Below are positions 1 through 5,061 of a stretch of 6,531 bases of DNA, piece by piece (the stretch's first letter is position 1; the number at the start of each line of letters is the position of its first letter). The stretch comes from Candidatus Iainarchaeum sp. (GTDB lineage Archaea; Iainarchaeota; Iainarchaeia; Iainarchaeales; GCA-2688035). The DNA is taken from positions 1 through 6,531 of the forward strand of contig JAQTPU010000042.1 in NCBI GenBank assembly GCA_028712575.1, written 5' to 3'. The notes below the pieces were generated by a model that had not been told where the DNA came from, did no database searches, and was given only the letters and a program-made list of their open reading frames with translations. The position numbers and the translations under genes were made by a program.

Positions 1-2
1 AA

Positions 3-806
3 ATAGACGAGCCATTCCCCTCCTTATTCAACCAGGGAATGCTTCACGGAGCAGACGGCTTTGTAATGTCAAAATCAAGGGGAAACGTAATCAATCCGAT
101 TGAAATGATTGACAAGTATTCGGCTGATATTCTCCGCTTTTACCTTGTTTCAGTCGCCTCTCCCGACAAGGATTTTGCCTGGAGCGATGAAGGCATTGAC
201 GGAACTGCAAAATTCATAAGAAAAGTAGTGGATTATTTTGAAACAGTTAAAAAAGGAAAAAGCAGTGAAAAAAGCGAAAGCAAAATAAATTCCGGAATAA
301 AGGAAATTTCAGGGGCAATTGAAAAATTCGAATACAACATTGCAGTAATCAAAATCCGCAGGCTGCTTGAATCACTCCAGCCGGAAGAAAGCAGGGAAAC
401 ACTTGAGTCTTTTATCAGGCTTTTCGCGCCTTTCTGCCCGCATATTGCGGAAGAGCTTTTTGCAGAACTCGGAAACAAAGGCTTTGTTTCAAATTCAGGA
501 TGGCCGAAAGCAGACGAAAAAAAAATCAATCCAAAATTCGAAGAGGAGGAAAAAGCGCTTGACAAGCTTGTTGAAGACATCAACAATGTTGTGAAAATGG
601 TGAAGAGCAAAGGCCTTCAGCCGAAAAAAGTGTTTTTATACTGCATTCCGCCGGAAAAAAATGTTTTGCAGGAAAACCTTCCCTCAATTGCATTAAAAAC
701 AGGCCTTGAAGCAAAAGCATTCGCAGTAAACGACAAGGAAAAATACGACCCTCAAAACAAGGCTGGAAAAGCAAAACCGTTAAAACCGGCAATCTTTTTA
801 GAGTGA
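3..806 (+). CDS. leuS: Leucyl-tRNA synthetase, C-terminal part (5' end outside window)
   Basis: Class I aminoacyl-tRNA synthetase that charges tRNA-Leu in the cytoplasm. The reading frame is open from the window edge, so the Rossmann core with the HIGH motif and the editing domain lie upstream. What is seen is the end of the catalytic domain with the signature GFVMSKSRGNVINP (codons at about 57-98), followed by a DILRFYLV helix and the block ASPDKDFAWSDEGIDG, typical of LeuRS rather than ValRS or IleRS. A helical anticodon-binding domain follows (LFAPFCPHIAEELF), then a short C-terminal domain ending in KPAIFLE. The first Lys of KMSKS is Val here, while the second Lys, the more important one in catalysis, is kept. 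The stop codon is 4 nt before the cupin gene, so the two are probably co-transcribed. The choice of LeuRS over other class Ia enzymes rests on the SPDKDFAWSDEG block. Confidence 0.9.
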   Translation: MDEPFPSLFNQGMLHGADGFVMSKSRGNVINPIEMIDKYSADILRFYLVSVASPDKDFAWSDEGIDGTAKFIRKVVDYFETVKKGKSSEKSESKINSGIKEISGAIEKFEYNIAVIKIRRLLESLQPEESRETLESFIRLFAPFCPHIAEELFAELGNKGFVSNSGWPKADEKKINPKFEEEEKALDKLVEDINNVVKMVKSKGLQPKKVFLYCIPPEKNVLQENLPSIALKTGLEAKAFAVNDKEKYDPQNKAGKAKPLKPAIFLE

Positions 807-810
807 AAAA

Positions 811-1173
811 ATGCCTATAAGGGATTTGAAAAAGGCAGAGCCGTTTGTTGCAGGCGATGCAACTATTTTCAGGAGTCTTTTCCATCCTGTTTATGACAAG
901 CTGGATTTGCCTTATTGCATTGGAGAAGCCCGCTTGAAGAAAGGCAAAACTTCCTTGTGGCACAGGCTGAAAAGCACTGAAATGTATTTTATTCTGGAAG
1001 GAACTGGCAGAATTGAAATTGGAAGGGAAAAAGCAAAAGTGAAGGCGGGAATGGCGATTCTTATTCCTGCAGATGCAAAACAGAGGATTAAGAATACCGG
1101 AAGAAAAGACTTGGCTTTTTTGTGCATTGTCTCTCCTGCATGGAAGCAAGAGGATGAGGAGGCATTGGAATAA
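811..1173 (+). CDS. Small single-domain cupin protein
   Basis: A 120-residue protein forming one cupin beta-barrel. Motif 1 is visible at residues 45-64 (G45, H51, E57, G64) and motif 2 at 80-95 (G80, P86, N95). Of the four usual metal ligands, H51 and E57 are present, the second His of HxH is Leu53, and the motif-2 His is Gln91. Gln at that position is common in a subgroup of stand-alone cupins related to mannose-6-phosphate isomerase-like proteins, whose substrates are mostly unknown. It is cytoplasmic, with no signal peptide. The ATG lies 4 nt after the leuS stop, and the leuS end (GAGTGA, 801-806) could act as its ribosome-binding site, which supports translation from a shared message. 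A sugar- or small-molecule-binding role is possible, but the sequence gives no substrate. Confidence 0.85.
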   Translation: MPIRDLKKAEPFVAGDATIFRSLFHPVYDKLDLPYCIGEARLKKGKTSLWHRLKSTEMYFILEGTGRIEIGREKAKVKAGMAILIPADAKQRIKNTGRKDLAFLCIVSPAWKQEDEEALE

Positions 1174-1225
1174 AAATCTTATTTCCAAGAATATTTTCAG
1201 GTTAAACTTACAGGGGGTTTTTGTA

Positions 1226-1468
1226 TTGGACGAAAAAAGGGCTTTGGAATTGGAAATAAAAAAAATCGGGATTCTGATTGCAAACCTTGAAAAAAGGCTT
1301 GCACAGAAAAAAAAATCAGGCATGCTTTATCCTGAAGAAGAGGAAGAGCTTCTTGATTCAATTCATGAAAAAAAATCTGAAATCGCAAAATTCGAGGCAG
1401 ACATCAGGAAAATAGAGAACGAAGCAGTCCGCGGAAGCAACATGCGCGACAACGTGGAATTGGAGTAA
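1226..1468 (+). CDS. Short coiled-coil protein, function unknown
   Basis: An 80-residue, highly charged protein predicted to be almost all helix. Heptad-like runs span about residues 3-30 and 38-68, separated by a turn near GMLYPEE (32-38), suggesting a helical hairpin or an oligomerising coiled coil. No catalytic motif, signal peptide or membrane segment is seen. I chose the TTG start at 1226 because a GGGGG tract (1213-1217), able to pair with the CCUCC end of 16S rRNA, lies 8 nt upstream. The frame stays open back to an ATG at 1073, but that extension runs through the cupin gene in another frame and reads as unstructured shadow sequence. The gene starts 52 nt after the cupin and may be the last gene of the leuS operon. 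It converges with argS, with 33 nt between the stops. Confidence 0.7.
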   Translation: MDEKRALELEIKKIGILIANLEKRLAQKKKSGMLYPEEEEELLDSIHEKKSEIAKFEADIRKIENEAVRGSNMRDNVELE

Positions 1469-1473
1469 AAAAA
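1467..1473 (-). terminator. T-tract downstream of argS
   Basis: On the minus strand a run of seven T follows the argS stop codon by about 30 nt. Archaeal RNA polymerase often terminates at T-runs without a hairpin. It lies just past the stop of the convergent coiled-coil gene. Assigned by position and composition only. Confidence 0.3.
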
Positions 1474-1501
1474 GGATTTTTATGGCGCGTGAAAGAAGCA
1501 T

Positions 1502-3217
1502 TCACATCTCTTCCAGTGTTTCAATGTTCAATAATTCCAATCCATTTTTCAGGACCTGTGCAGTTGCTGCTACAAGCGCCAAGCGCGCGGCAACAATTTT
1601 TTTGTCCTCTGCCTGCAGGACAGGGACTGCATGGTAAAAGGAATTGAATTTTTCAGAAACCCCTATGAGATAATGGCACAGAATGTGCGGGCTTAAATGC
1701 GAGGCTGTTTTCTGCACGATTTCCGGAAACTCTGAAAGCAGTGAAACAAGCCCTGATTCAGAAGGTTCTTTGAGCAGGCCGAACTTTGCTTTGGCAAAAG
1801 CCGTTTTTTTTGCTTTGCGGAGAATGCTTTTTGCGCGTGCAAAAGTGTACTGGACATAAGGCCCGGTTTCCCCTTCAAAGGCAATGCTTTTTTCACTGTC
1901 AAAAACCATGTCTTTTGCGGCATCAATCTTCAAAAGGAAAAACTTGATTGCAGCAAGCGCAATTTTTTCCTTTCGAATAAAAATTTCTTTTTCTTTCAGG
2001 CCCTTGTGCCTTTTTTTGATTTCATTCCCTGCAAGCAAAGCCATTTCATCCATCAAATCGTCCGCATCAACAACCCGTCCCTCCCTGGATTTCATTTTTC
2101 CTTCAGGCAGGAAAACCATTCCATATGACAGGTGTGCGCATTTGGAGGAAAATGCAAAGCCGAGTTTTTCAAAAATTTTGAACAATTGCTGGAAATAAAG
2201 GTTTTGTTCGCTTGCAACAACCCAAAGGGCGGTGTCAATCCTGAATTTTTCAAACTTGTGTCTTGTCAGGGCAAGGTCGTTTGTAACATAAATGCTTGTC
2301 CCGTCGGCGCGCAGAATAACCTTGTCAGGCAGGCCGGGCTCAAGCTTTGCAACAAGCGCGCCTTCATCATTTTTTTCAAAAACCCCTTTTTTAATTCCCA
2401 GTTCCAGAATCGGCTTTGCCTTGTCATAAAAATCGGATTCAAAAAATTCCACGTCAAATTTGCTTCCAAAGCGCCTATATGTCTGCCTGAAGCCGGCCAG
2501 AATCCAGGAATTCATTTTTTTCCACAAAGCCCTTGTTTCCTTGTCCCCGGCTTCCCACTTCTGCAGCATTTCTTTTGCCTCATCTTCAAGAGCAGGGTTC
2601 TGTGCAGATTCTTTTGCAAACAGGACATAATAATCTCCTACAAAATGATCGCCTTTTATTTTTTCCTTCTGCGGAGTCTTTCCCTCGCCCCATTTCTTGT
2701 ATGCAAGCATGCTCTTGCAGATGTGAATGCCCCTGTCGCTGAACAAATCCGCTTTTGTAACCTTGTTTCCAGTTGCTTCCAGCACCTTTGAAATGCACAT
2801 GCCTATAGAATCGTTCCTCATATGGCCCAAATGCAGGGGCTTGTTTGTGTTGGGCGCGGAATATTCAACCATTATTTTCTTTTTTGAAAATCTGCTTTTT
2901 CCAAATTTTTCCTTCTGCCTGAAAACCAGTTTGAGGGTTTGCTCCGCGAGATTCTGCTTTTTCAAAAAGAAATTCAAATAAGGGCCTGCGGCCTCTGCTT
3001 TTTCAAAGTTTTTGGGAAGGGTTGTTTTTGCCTGCAGTTCTTTTGCGATTTCCACTGGCTGCTTTTTCAGGGCTGGCGCAAGCTTGAAGCAGGGCAGTGC
3101 AAAATCCCCCATTTTTGAATCCTTTGGGGACTCGATAAAAAAAGAAAGCTGTTCCTCGCTGAACCGCTTTTCAAGGCCCTTGGCAAGCTCTTTTACAAGG
3201 TCTTTTTTGAAATCCAT
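1502..3217 (-). CDS. argS: Arginyl-tRNA synthetase, complete
   Basis: Class I synthetase that charges tRNA-Arg with arginine, an enzyme that needs bound tRNA for amino-acid activation. At 571 residues it is a normal length. Domains in order: N-terminal Add-1-like domain (about 1-105), Rossmann catalytic core with the HIGH motif as H129-L-G-H132 within NTNKPLHLGHMRND, and the KMSKS-equivalent loop as KMKSREG (374-380), which is normal for a subset of ArgRS. The DALR-type anticodon-binding domain begins around the ETGPYVQYTFARAK block and ends in ETLEEM. Blocks such as DRGIHICKSMLAYKKWGEG and GKMKSREGRVVDADDLMDEM resemble, from memory, the Bacteroidota form more than classical archaeal ArgRS, suggesting ancient transfer. 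The ATG at 3217 has a TATA-like element 28 nt upstream and no Shine-Dalgarno site, fitting a leaderless message. Confidence 0.96.
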   Translation of the reverse strand: MDFKKDLVKELAKGLEKRFSEEQLSFFIESPKDSKMGDFALPCFKLAPALKKQPVEIAKELQAKTTLPKNFEKAEAAGPYLNFFLKKQNLAEQTLKLVFRQKEKFGKSRFSKKKIMVEYSAPNTNKPLHLGHMRNDSIGMCISKVLEATGNKVTKADLFSDRGIHICKSMLAYKKWGEGKTPQKEKIKGDHFVGDYYVLFAKESAQNPALEDEAKEMLQKWEAGDKETRALWKKMNSWILAGFRQTYRRFGSKFDVEFFESDFYDKAKPILELGIKKGVFEKNDEGALVAKLEPGLPDKVILRADGTSIYVTNDLALTRHKFEKFRIDTALWVVASEQNLYFQQLFKIFEKLGFAFSSKCAHLSYGMVFLPEGKMKSREGRVVDADDLMDEMALLAGNEIKKRHKGLKEKEIFIRKEKIALAAIKFFLLKIDAAKDMVFDSEKSIAFEGETGPYVQYTFARAKSILRKAKKTAFAKAKFGLLKEPSESGLVSLLSEFPEIVQKTASHLSPHILCHYLIGVSEKFNSFYHAVPVLQAEDKKIVAARLALVAATAQVLKNGLELLNIETLEEM

Positions 3218-3240
3218 AAGAACAAATAATCAGCAATTCA

Positions 3241-3250
3241 AATTTAAATT
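3241..3250 (-). promoter_or_regulatory. TATA-like element for argS
   Basis: The self-complementary AATTTAAATT is centred about 28 nt upstream of the argS ATG (3217). With transcription starting about 25 nt downstream of the TATA box, the message would begin at or next to the start codon. It lies in the 48-nt gap between the small membrane protein gene and argS. Confidence 0.55.
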
Positions 3251-3265
3251 TGTCTTCTGCAGGCT

Positions 3266-3412
3266 TCAGGCCTTCTTTTTCGGCTTTACAAGGGGTTCTG
3301 CAAAAAAAATCAGGAAAACAAAGAAAACATAATAAAGCGGATCTTTCAAAATATACCCCAGAATTCCCAAAAACCCAAGGCAGCCCCAGTACCAATTGAA
3401 TTCCAGTTTCAT
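3266..3412 (-). CDS. 48-residue membrane protein, two hydrophobic segments
   Basis: A very short gene recognised by translating the gap between argS and the Nudix gene. The ATG at 3410-3412 opens 48 codons beginning MKLEFNWYWGCLGFLGILGY, continuing through DPLYYVFFVFLIFF and ending in a basic tail, KPKKKA. Two hydrophobic stretches (about 8-22 and 26-38) separated by a short KDP turn suggest a helical hairpin in the membrane, with the lysine-rich C-terminus in the cytoplasm by the positive-inside rule. The GFLGxLGY pattern recalls DUF3796-like small membrane proteins, a resemblance I cannot test here. A TATA-like element sits 28 nt upstream. No function is known. That it is a real gene is supported by the protein-like composition, the promoter position and an exact fit between neighbours without overlap. 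Confidence 0.72.
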   Translation of the reverse strand: MKLEFNWYWGCLGFLGILGYILKDPLYYVFFVFLIFFAEPLVKPKKKA

Positions 3413-3434
3413 AATATCTGATATGCCTTGTAAT

Positions 3435-3444
3435 CTTTAAAAAC
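3435..3444 (-). promoter_or_regulatory. TATA-like element for the 48-residue membrane protein
   Basis: CTTTAAAAAC on the plus strand (GTTTTTAAAG on the minus strand) is centred about 28 nt before the ATG at 3412, the same spacing as for argS. The T-run in it may also help end transcription of the upstream Nudix gene. Confidence 0.5.
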
Positions 3445-3455
3445 GTTTTCCAAGC

Positions 3456-3911
3456 CTATTTCAGGGCTTTTTCCGCAAGCGCAAGAGTGTCTCTTGTAAC
3501 CCTGGGGTGTTTTTTCATTTCTTCTATTGAAAACCATTTTATGTCATGGTGCTCTGCCTTGTTGTGGAAAATTTTTCCGCCTGTTATTTTGCACAGGTAA
3601 ATCAAATCAATGTGCTCATGCGCAAAATCCCTGTGCGAATCTTTTAGGATATCCTCTGTTTGTATGTGAAAGGGGATTATCAGCGGCTGTATATGCCCTG
3701 GTTTTTCTGTTTCCTTGAAGCAGTCGCCAGTAACTTCAATTTCAAAGCCTGTTTCTTCAAGCACTTCCCTGACAAGGGCTTCTTCGGGTGTTTCTTCTTC
3801 CTCTACATGGCCTCCGGGCGGAAGCCATAACCCAAGGCGCTTATGGTCAACCATTAACATTCTTTTTTGCGCATCAAAAATCAGTGCTGTTGCAACAAAA
3901 TCCTTTTTCAT
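3456..3911 (-). CDS. Nudix hydrolase
   Basis: A 151-residue cytoplasmic pyrophosphohydrolase of the Nudix superfamily, which splits nucleoside diphosphates linked to another moiety using Mg2+ or Mn2+. The Nudix box is complete and canonical: G34, E40, R48, E49, E52, E53 and G55 fit Gx5Ex7REUxEExGU exactly. It is preceded by LGLWLPPGGHVE. Downstream, HEHIDLIYLC and a final WFSIEEM block match many small Nudix proteins of unsettled substrate; nucleotide-pool cleaning is only one possibility. The frame extends seven codons upstream to a TTG at 3932 that overlaps the preceding gene, but I prefer the ATG at 3911, where KKDFVATALIFD starts the fold. It begins 10 nt after the acetyltransferase stop and has no separate promoter in view, so the two are probably one transcription unit. 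Confidence 0.9.
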   Translation of the reverse strand: MKKDFVATALIFDAQKRMLMVDHKRLGLWLPPGGHVEEEETPEEALVREVLEETGFEIEVTGDCFKETEKPGHIQPLIIPFHIQTEDILKDSHRDFAHEHIDLIYLCKITGGKIFHNKAEHHDIKWFSIEEMKKHPRVTRDTLALAEKALK

Positions 3912-3921
3912 TTTAACACTT

Positions 3922-4386
3922 TCATATTTCAATCATCATTGCTGTTTCGTCGCAGTCGGGGAATTTTGCGCAGTGAATGCAGTCGTGCCAGATTTTGTGC
4001 GGCAGGTCTTCTTTTTTTATTTCCTTGAAGCCGCATTTTGAAAAAAATTCCGGAACATAAGTTAAAGTGAAAACCTTTTTCAGGCCGAGTTCTTTTGCCT
4101 CTTTTAAGCAGGCCCTTACAAGAGTAGTGCCAATGTCGAGGCCTGTTTTTCCCTCTGCAACAGCAAGGCTTCTCACCTCTCCCAGGCCTTCCCAGCAGAT
4201 ATGGGTGCAGCAGCAGCCGATTACTCTGCCTTCCTCCTCTGCAACCATAAATCCGCGCAGATGCTCAAAAATACTTATAAGGGAACGGTCCAATAATTTT
4301 TCTTTTGCCGCATAATGCGAGATTAATTCCTTTATTTTTTTTGCATCAGAAATTTTTGCCCTGCGGATGCTTATTTTTTTGGCCAT
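3922..4386 (-). CDS. GNAT acetyltransferase, short N-acetylglutamate synthase (ArgA)-like
   Basis: A 154-residue GNAT-fold protein expected to move an acetyl group from acetyl-CoA to an amine. Block after block matches short ArgA-like acetyltransferases: SIRRAKISDAKKI at the start, the central EVRSLAV strand (70-76), FTLTYVPEFFSKCGF (106-120), and the Cys-containing tail KIWHDCIHCAKFPDCDE. In bacteria this family includes stand-alone N-acetylglutamate synthases, the first step of arginine synthesis; no other arginine-pathway gene is present here, so the substrate is uncertain. The acetyl-CoA loop is unusual: where (Q/R)xxGxG is expected, the protein has TGLDIG (81-86), replacing both the first residue and the first Gly. 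I chose the ATG at 4386 over a TTG three codons upstream (4395), because the TATA-like element at 4407-4416 is 26 nt before this ATG. Confidence 0.85.
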   Translation of the reverse strand: MAKKISIRRAKISDAKKIKELISHYAAKEKLLDRSLISIFEHLRGFMVAEEEGRVIGCCCTHICWEGLGEVRSLAVAEGKTGLDIGTTLVRACLKEAKELGLKKVFTLTYVPEFFSKCGFKEIKKEDLPHKIWHDCIHCAKFPDCDETAMMIEI

Positions 4387-4406
4387 ATAAAACAAAAAGC
4401 AGGGTT

Positions 4407-4416
4407 AATTAAAAAA
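4407..4416 (-). promoter_or_regulatory. TATA-like element for the acetyltransferase-Nudix pair
   Basis: TTTTTTAATT on the minus strand is centred about 26 nt upstream of the acetyltransferase ATG (4386). It is the only promoter-like element seen for the two-gene unit. Confidence 0.5.
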
Positions 4417-4438
4417 GCTTTTGATTGAATCAAAAAAA
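4411..4438 (-). terminator. Inverted repeat and T-tracts after the Tyr/Cys-rich secreted protein gene
   Basis: Directly after the stop codon (4439-4441), the minus strand has seven T, then TTTTGATTCAATCAAAA (4419-4435, eight-base arms around one base), then GC and six T. This is hairpin-plus-T geometry. The last T-run overlaps the TATA-like element of the next gene, so one short sequence may serve both ends. Confidence 0.4.
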
Positions 4439-4744
4439 TCAGTCATAGGCAACTACTGGCCCTGAATAAGTATAGCCCGAACCGGAAAAAACATTGTAGT
4501 AGCCGCGGGGATAATAGCTTGTGCCTGCACAGCCGCAGCCAGAACAACCGTTATAACAGCCCTGCGGCGGAACATAATAGGTGTTTCTCGGAGCGCTGTA
4601 ATAGGAAGTTGTTGCATGGTAATTCGGCGCATAATAAACATGATGGCTAATCCATTTCACTGCCTGGGAAAAACAGCCGGCAGAAGCAAAGCTTGCGCTG
4701 AACAAAATTCCCAGGATAACAAAGAACAATAATGCTTTCCTCAT
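4439..4744 (-). CDS. Small secreted Tyr- and Cys-rich protein, function unknown
   Basis: A 101-residue protein with a clear Sec signal peptide: MRK, a hydrophobic core (4-15), then SFASA ending near residue 22. Cleavage could fall before G23. The following C24 in SAGC is also a weak lipobox, so lipid anchoring is possible. The mature part is unusual: about 15 of 79 residues are Tyr, five of them as Tyr-Tyr pairs (37-38, 48-49, 56-57, 77-78, 82-83), and four Cys cluster at 63, 67, 70 and 72 among Gly and Ser. Charged residues are rare, unlike the neighbouring genes. The composition suggests an extracellular, aggregating or cross-linked surface protein, or a metal-binding patch, but I recognise no family. 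It has its own TATA-like element 28 nt upstream and a likely terminator directly after its stop. Confidence 0.8.
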   Translation of the reverse strand: MRKALLFFVILGILFSASFASAGCFSQAVKWISHHVYYAPNYHATTSYYSAPRNTYYVPPQGCYNGCSGCGCAGTSYYPRGYYNVFSGSGYTYSGPVVAYD

Positions 4745-4766
4745 AATAAAAAAGCAGGCAAAAAGG

Positions 4767-4778
4767 TTTTTAAATTAA
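4767..4778 (-). promoter_or_regulatory. TATA-like element for the secreted protein gene
   Basis: TTAATTTAAAAA on the minus strand is centred about 28 nt before the ATG at 4744, in the trailer of the tRNA gene. The spacing again predicts a leaderless message. Confidence 0.55.
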
Positions 4779-4815
4779 CCCAAGACGGTTTAAAAGTTAA
4801 CTATTTTATTGAAAG

Positions 4816-4985
4816 CGGGCCCGGAGGGATTTGAACCCTCGACCCCCTGCTTGCCTTCAGCCGTTTTTGCTTTGGGAATAATCCAATTTTGCAGCAGCAA
4901 AATTGTTCTTTTCCCAAAAAAGGCTTTTCTTTCCAAGAAAAGGCTTTAGAAGGCAGGTGCCCTATCCAGACTAGGCTACGAGCCC
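4816..4985 (-). tRNA. tRNA-Arg (anticodon UCU), interrupted by an intron
   Basis: A complete cloverleaf is found on the minus strand after removing a 95-nt insert. The acceptor stem GGGCTCG (4985-4979) pairs with CGGGCCC (4823-4817), with one G-U pair. The D-arm GCCT/GGGC encloses a loop with GG. The anticodon stem CCTGC (4957-4953) pairs perfectly with GCAGG (4850-4846). The loop CTTCTAA gives anticodon UCU (4950-4948), which reads AGA and probably AGG. The T-arm is GAGGG/CCCTC with loop TTCAAAT. The discriminator base is G and CCA is not encoded. Exons are 4947-4985 (39 nt) and 4816-4851 (36 nt), giving a 75-nt mature tRNA. Its cognate enzyme, ArgRS, is encoded 1.6 kb downstream on the same strand from its own promoter. 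Confidence 0.94.
4852..4946 (-). other. tRNA-Arg intron, 95 nt, with bulge-helix-bulge junction
   Basis: An archaeal-type intron after tRNA position 37, removed by the splicing endonuclease EndA. CTTC of the anticodon loop (4952-4949) pairs with intron GAAG (4858-4855). The 5' bulge is TAA (4948-4946). An inner helix AGCC (4945-4942) pairs with GGCT (4862-4859). On the 3' side four bases lie between the helices, so the motif is slightly relaxed. Moving the splice point one base (36/37) gives the same mature tRNA. Inside are two hairpins. One is CTTTTCTT/AAGAAAAG (4942-4924). The other is long: TTTGGGAA/TTCCCAAA (4918-4911 with 4878-4871), a 5-by-5 internal loop, then CAATTTTGC/GCAAAATTG (4905-4897 with 4892-4884). 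No homing-endonuclease reading frame fits in this length. Confidence 0.88.
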
Positions 4986-5009
4986 AAATCCCGCTTTTTT
5001 TTTATGCAA

Positions 5010-5017
5010 TTAAATAA
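5010..5017 (-). promoter_or_regulatory. TATA-like element for tRNA-Arg
   Basis: TTATTTAA on the minus strand is centred about 28 nt before the first tRNA base (4985). It is the core of a 14-bp inverted repeat CAATTAAATAATTG (5007-5020). The 98 nt between the tRNA and the AlkD gene hold this element, a T9 run (4995-5003) and the plus-strand promoter. Confidence 0.5.
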
Positions 5018-5053
5018 TTGAATTAGGGGTATATAATAATTTGGAAATCAGGG

Positions 5054-5061
5054 TTTTAAAG
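5054..5061 (+). promoter_or_regulatory. TATA-like element for the AlkD-like gene
   Basis: TTTTAAAG is centred about 27 nt before the GTG start at 5084, predicting a leaderless message. A second AT-rich candidate, GTATATAATAAT (5029-5040), would instead give a short leader carrying the G-rich GGGTAGGT (5066-5073) as a possible ribosome-binding site. Confidence 0.45.

Noticed and set aside
1073..1225. Longer version of the coiled-coil gene starting at the ATG at 1073
   Set aside because: Its first hundred bases overlap the cupin gene in another frame and give a composition unlike the rest; the TTG at 1226 has a G-rich site at good spacing.
580..1323. 247-codon minus-strand open frame across leuS, cupin and coiled-coil genes
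   Set aside because: Spans three supported plus-strand genes; its Phe/Ser/Leu-rich composition is the mirror of Lys/Glu-rich genes.
1482..1637. 51-codon plus-strand frame starting MARERSIH with AAAGGA nearby
   Set aside because: Almost all of it is antisense to the argS 3' end, and the product has no hydrophobic or helical pattern suggesting a protein.
2132..2791. 219-codon plus-strand open frame
   Set aside because: Lies wholly opposite argS, is rich in Phe and Cys as expected from reverse reading of Lys-rich codons, and matches no family.
3912..3932. TTG start for the Nudix gene, seven codons upstream
   Set aside because: Would overlap the acetyltransferase end; the ATG at 3911 starts exactly at the Nudix fold.
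4387..4395. TTG start for the acetyltransferase, three codons upstream
   Set aside because: The ATG at 4386 is the better start codon and fits the TATA spacing.
4852..4946. C/D or H/ACA guide RNA hidden in the tRNA intron
   Set aside because: No RUGAUGA C box is present, there is no kink-turn-like element near the stem tip, and no ACA box lies at the right distance after the long hairpin.
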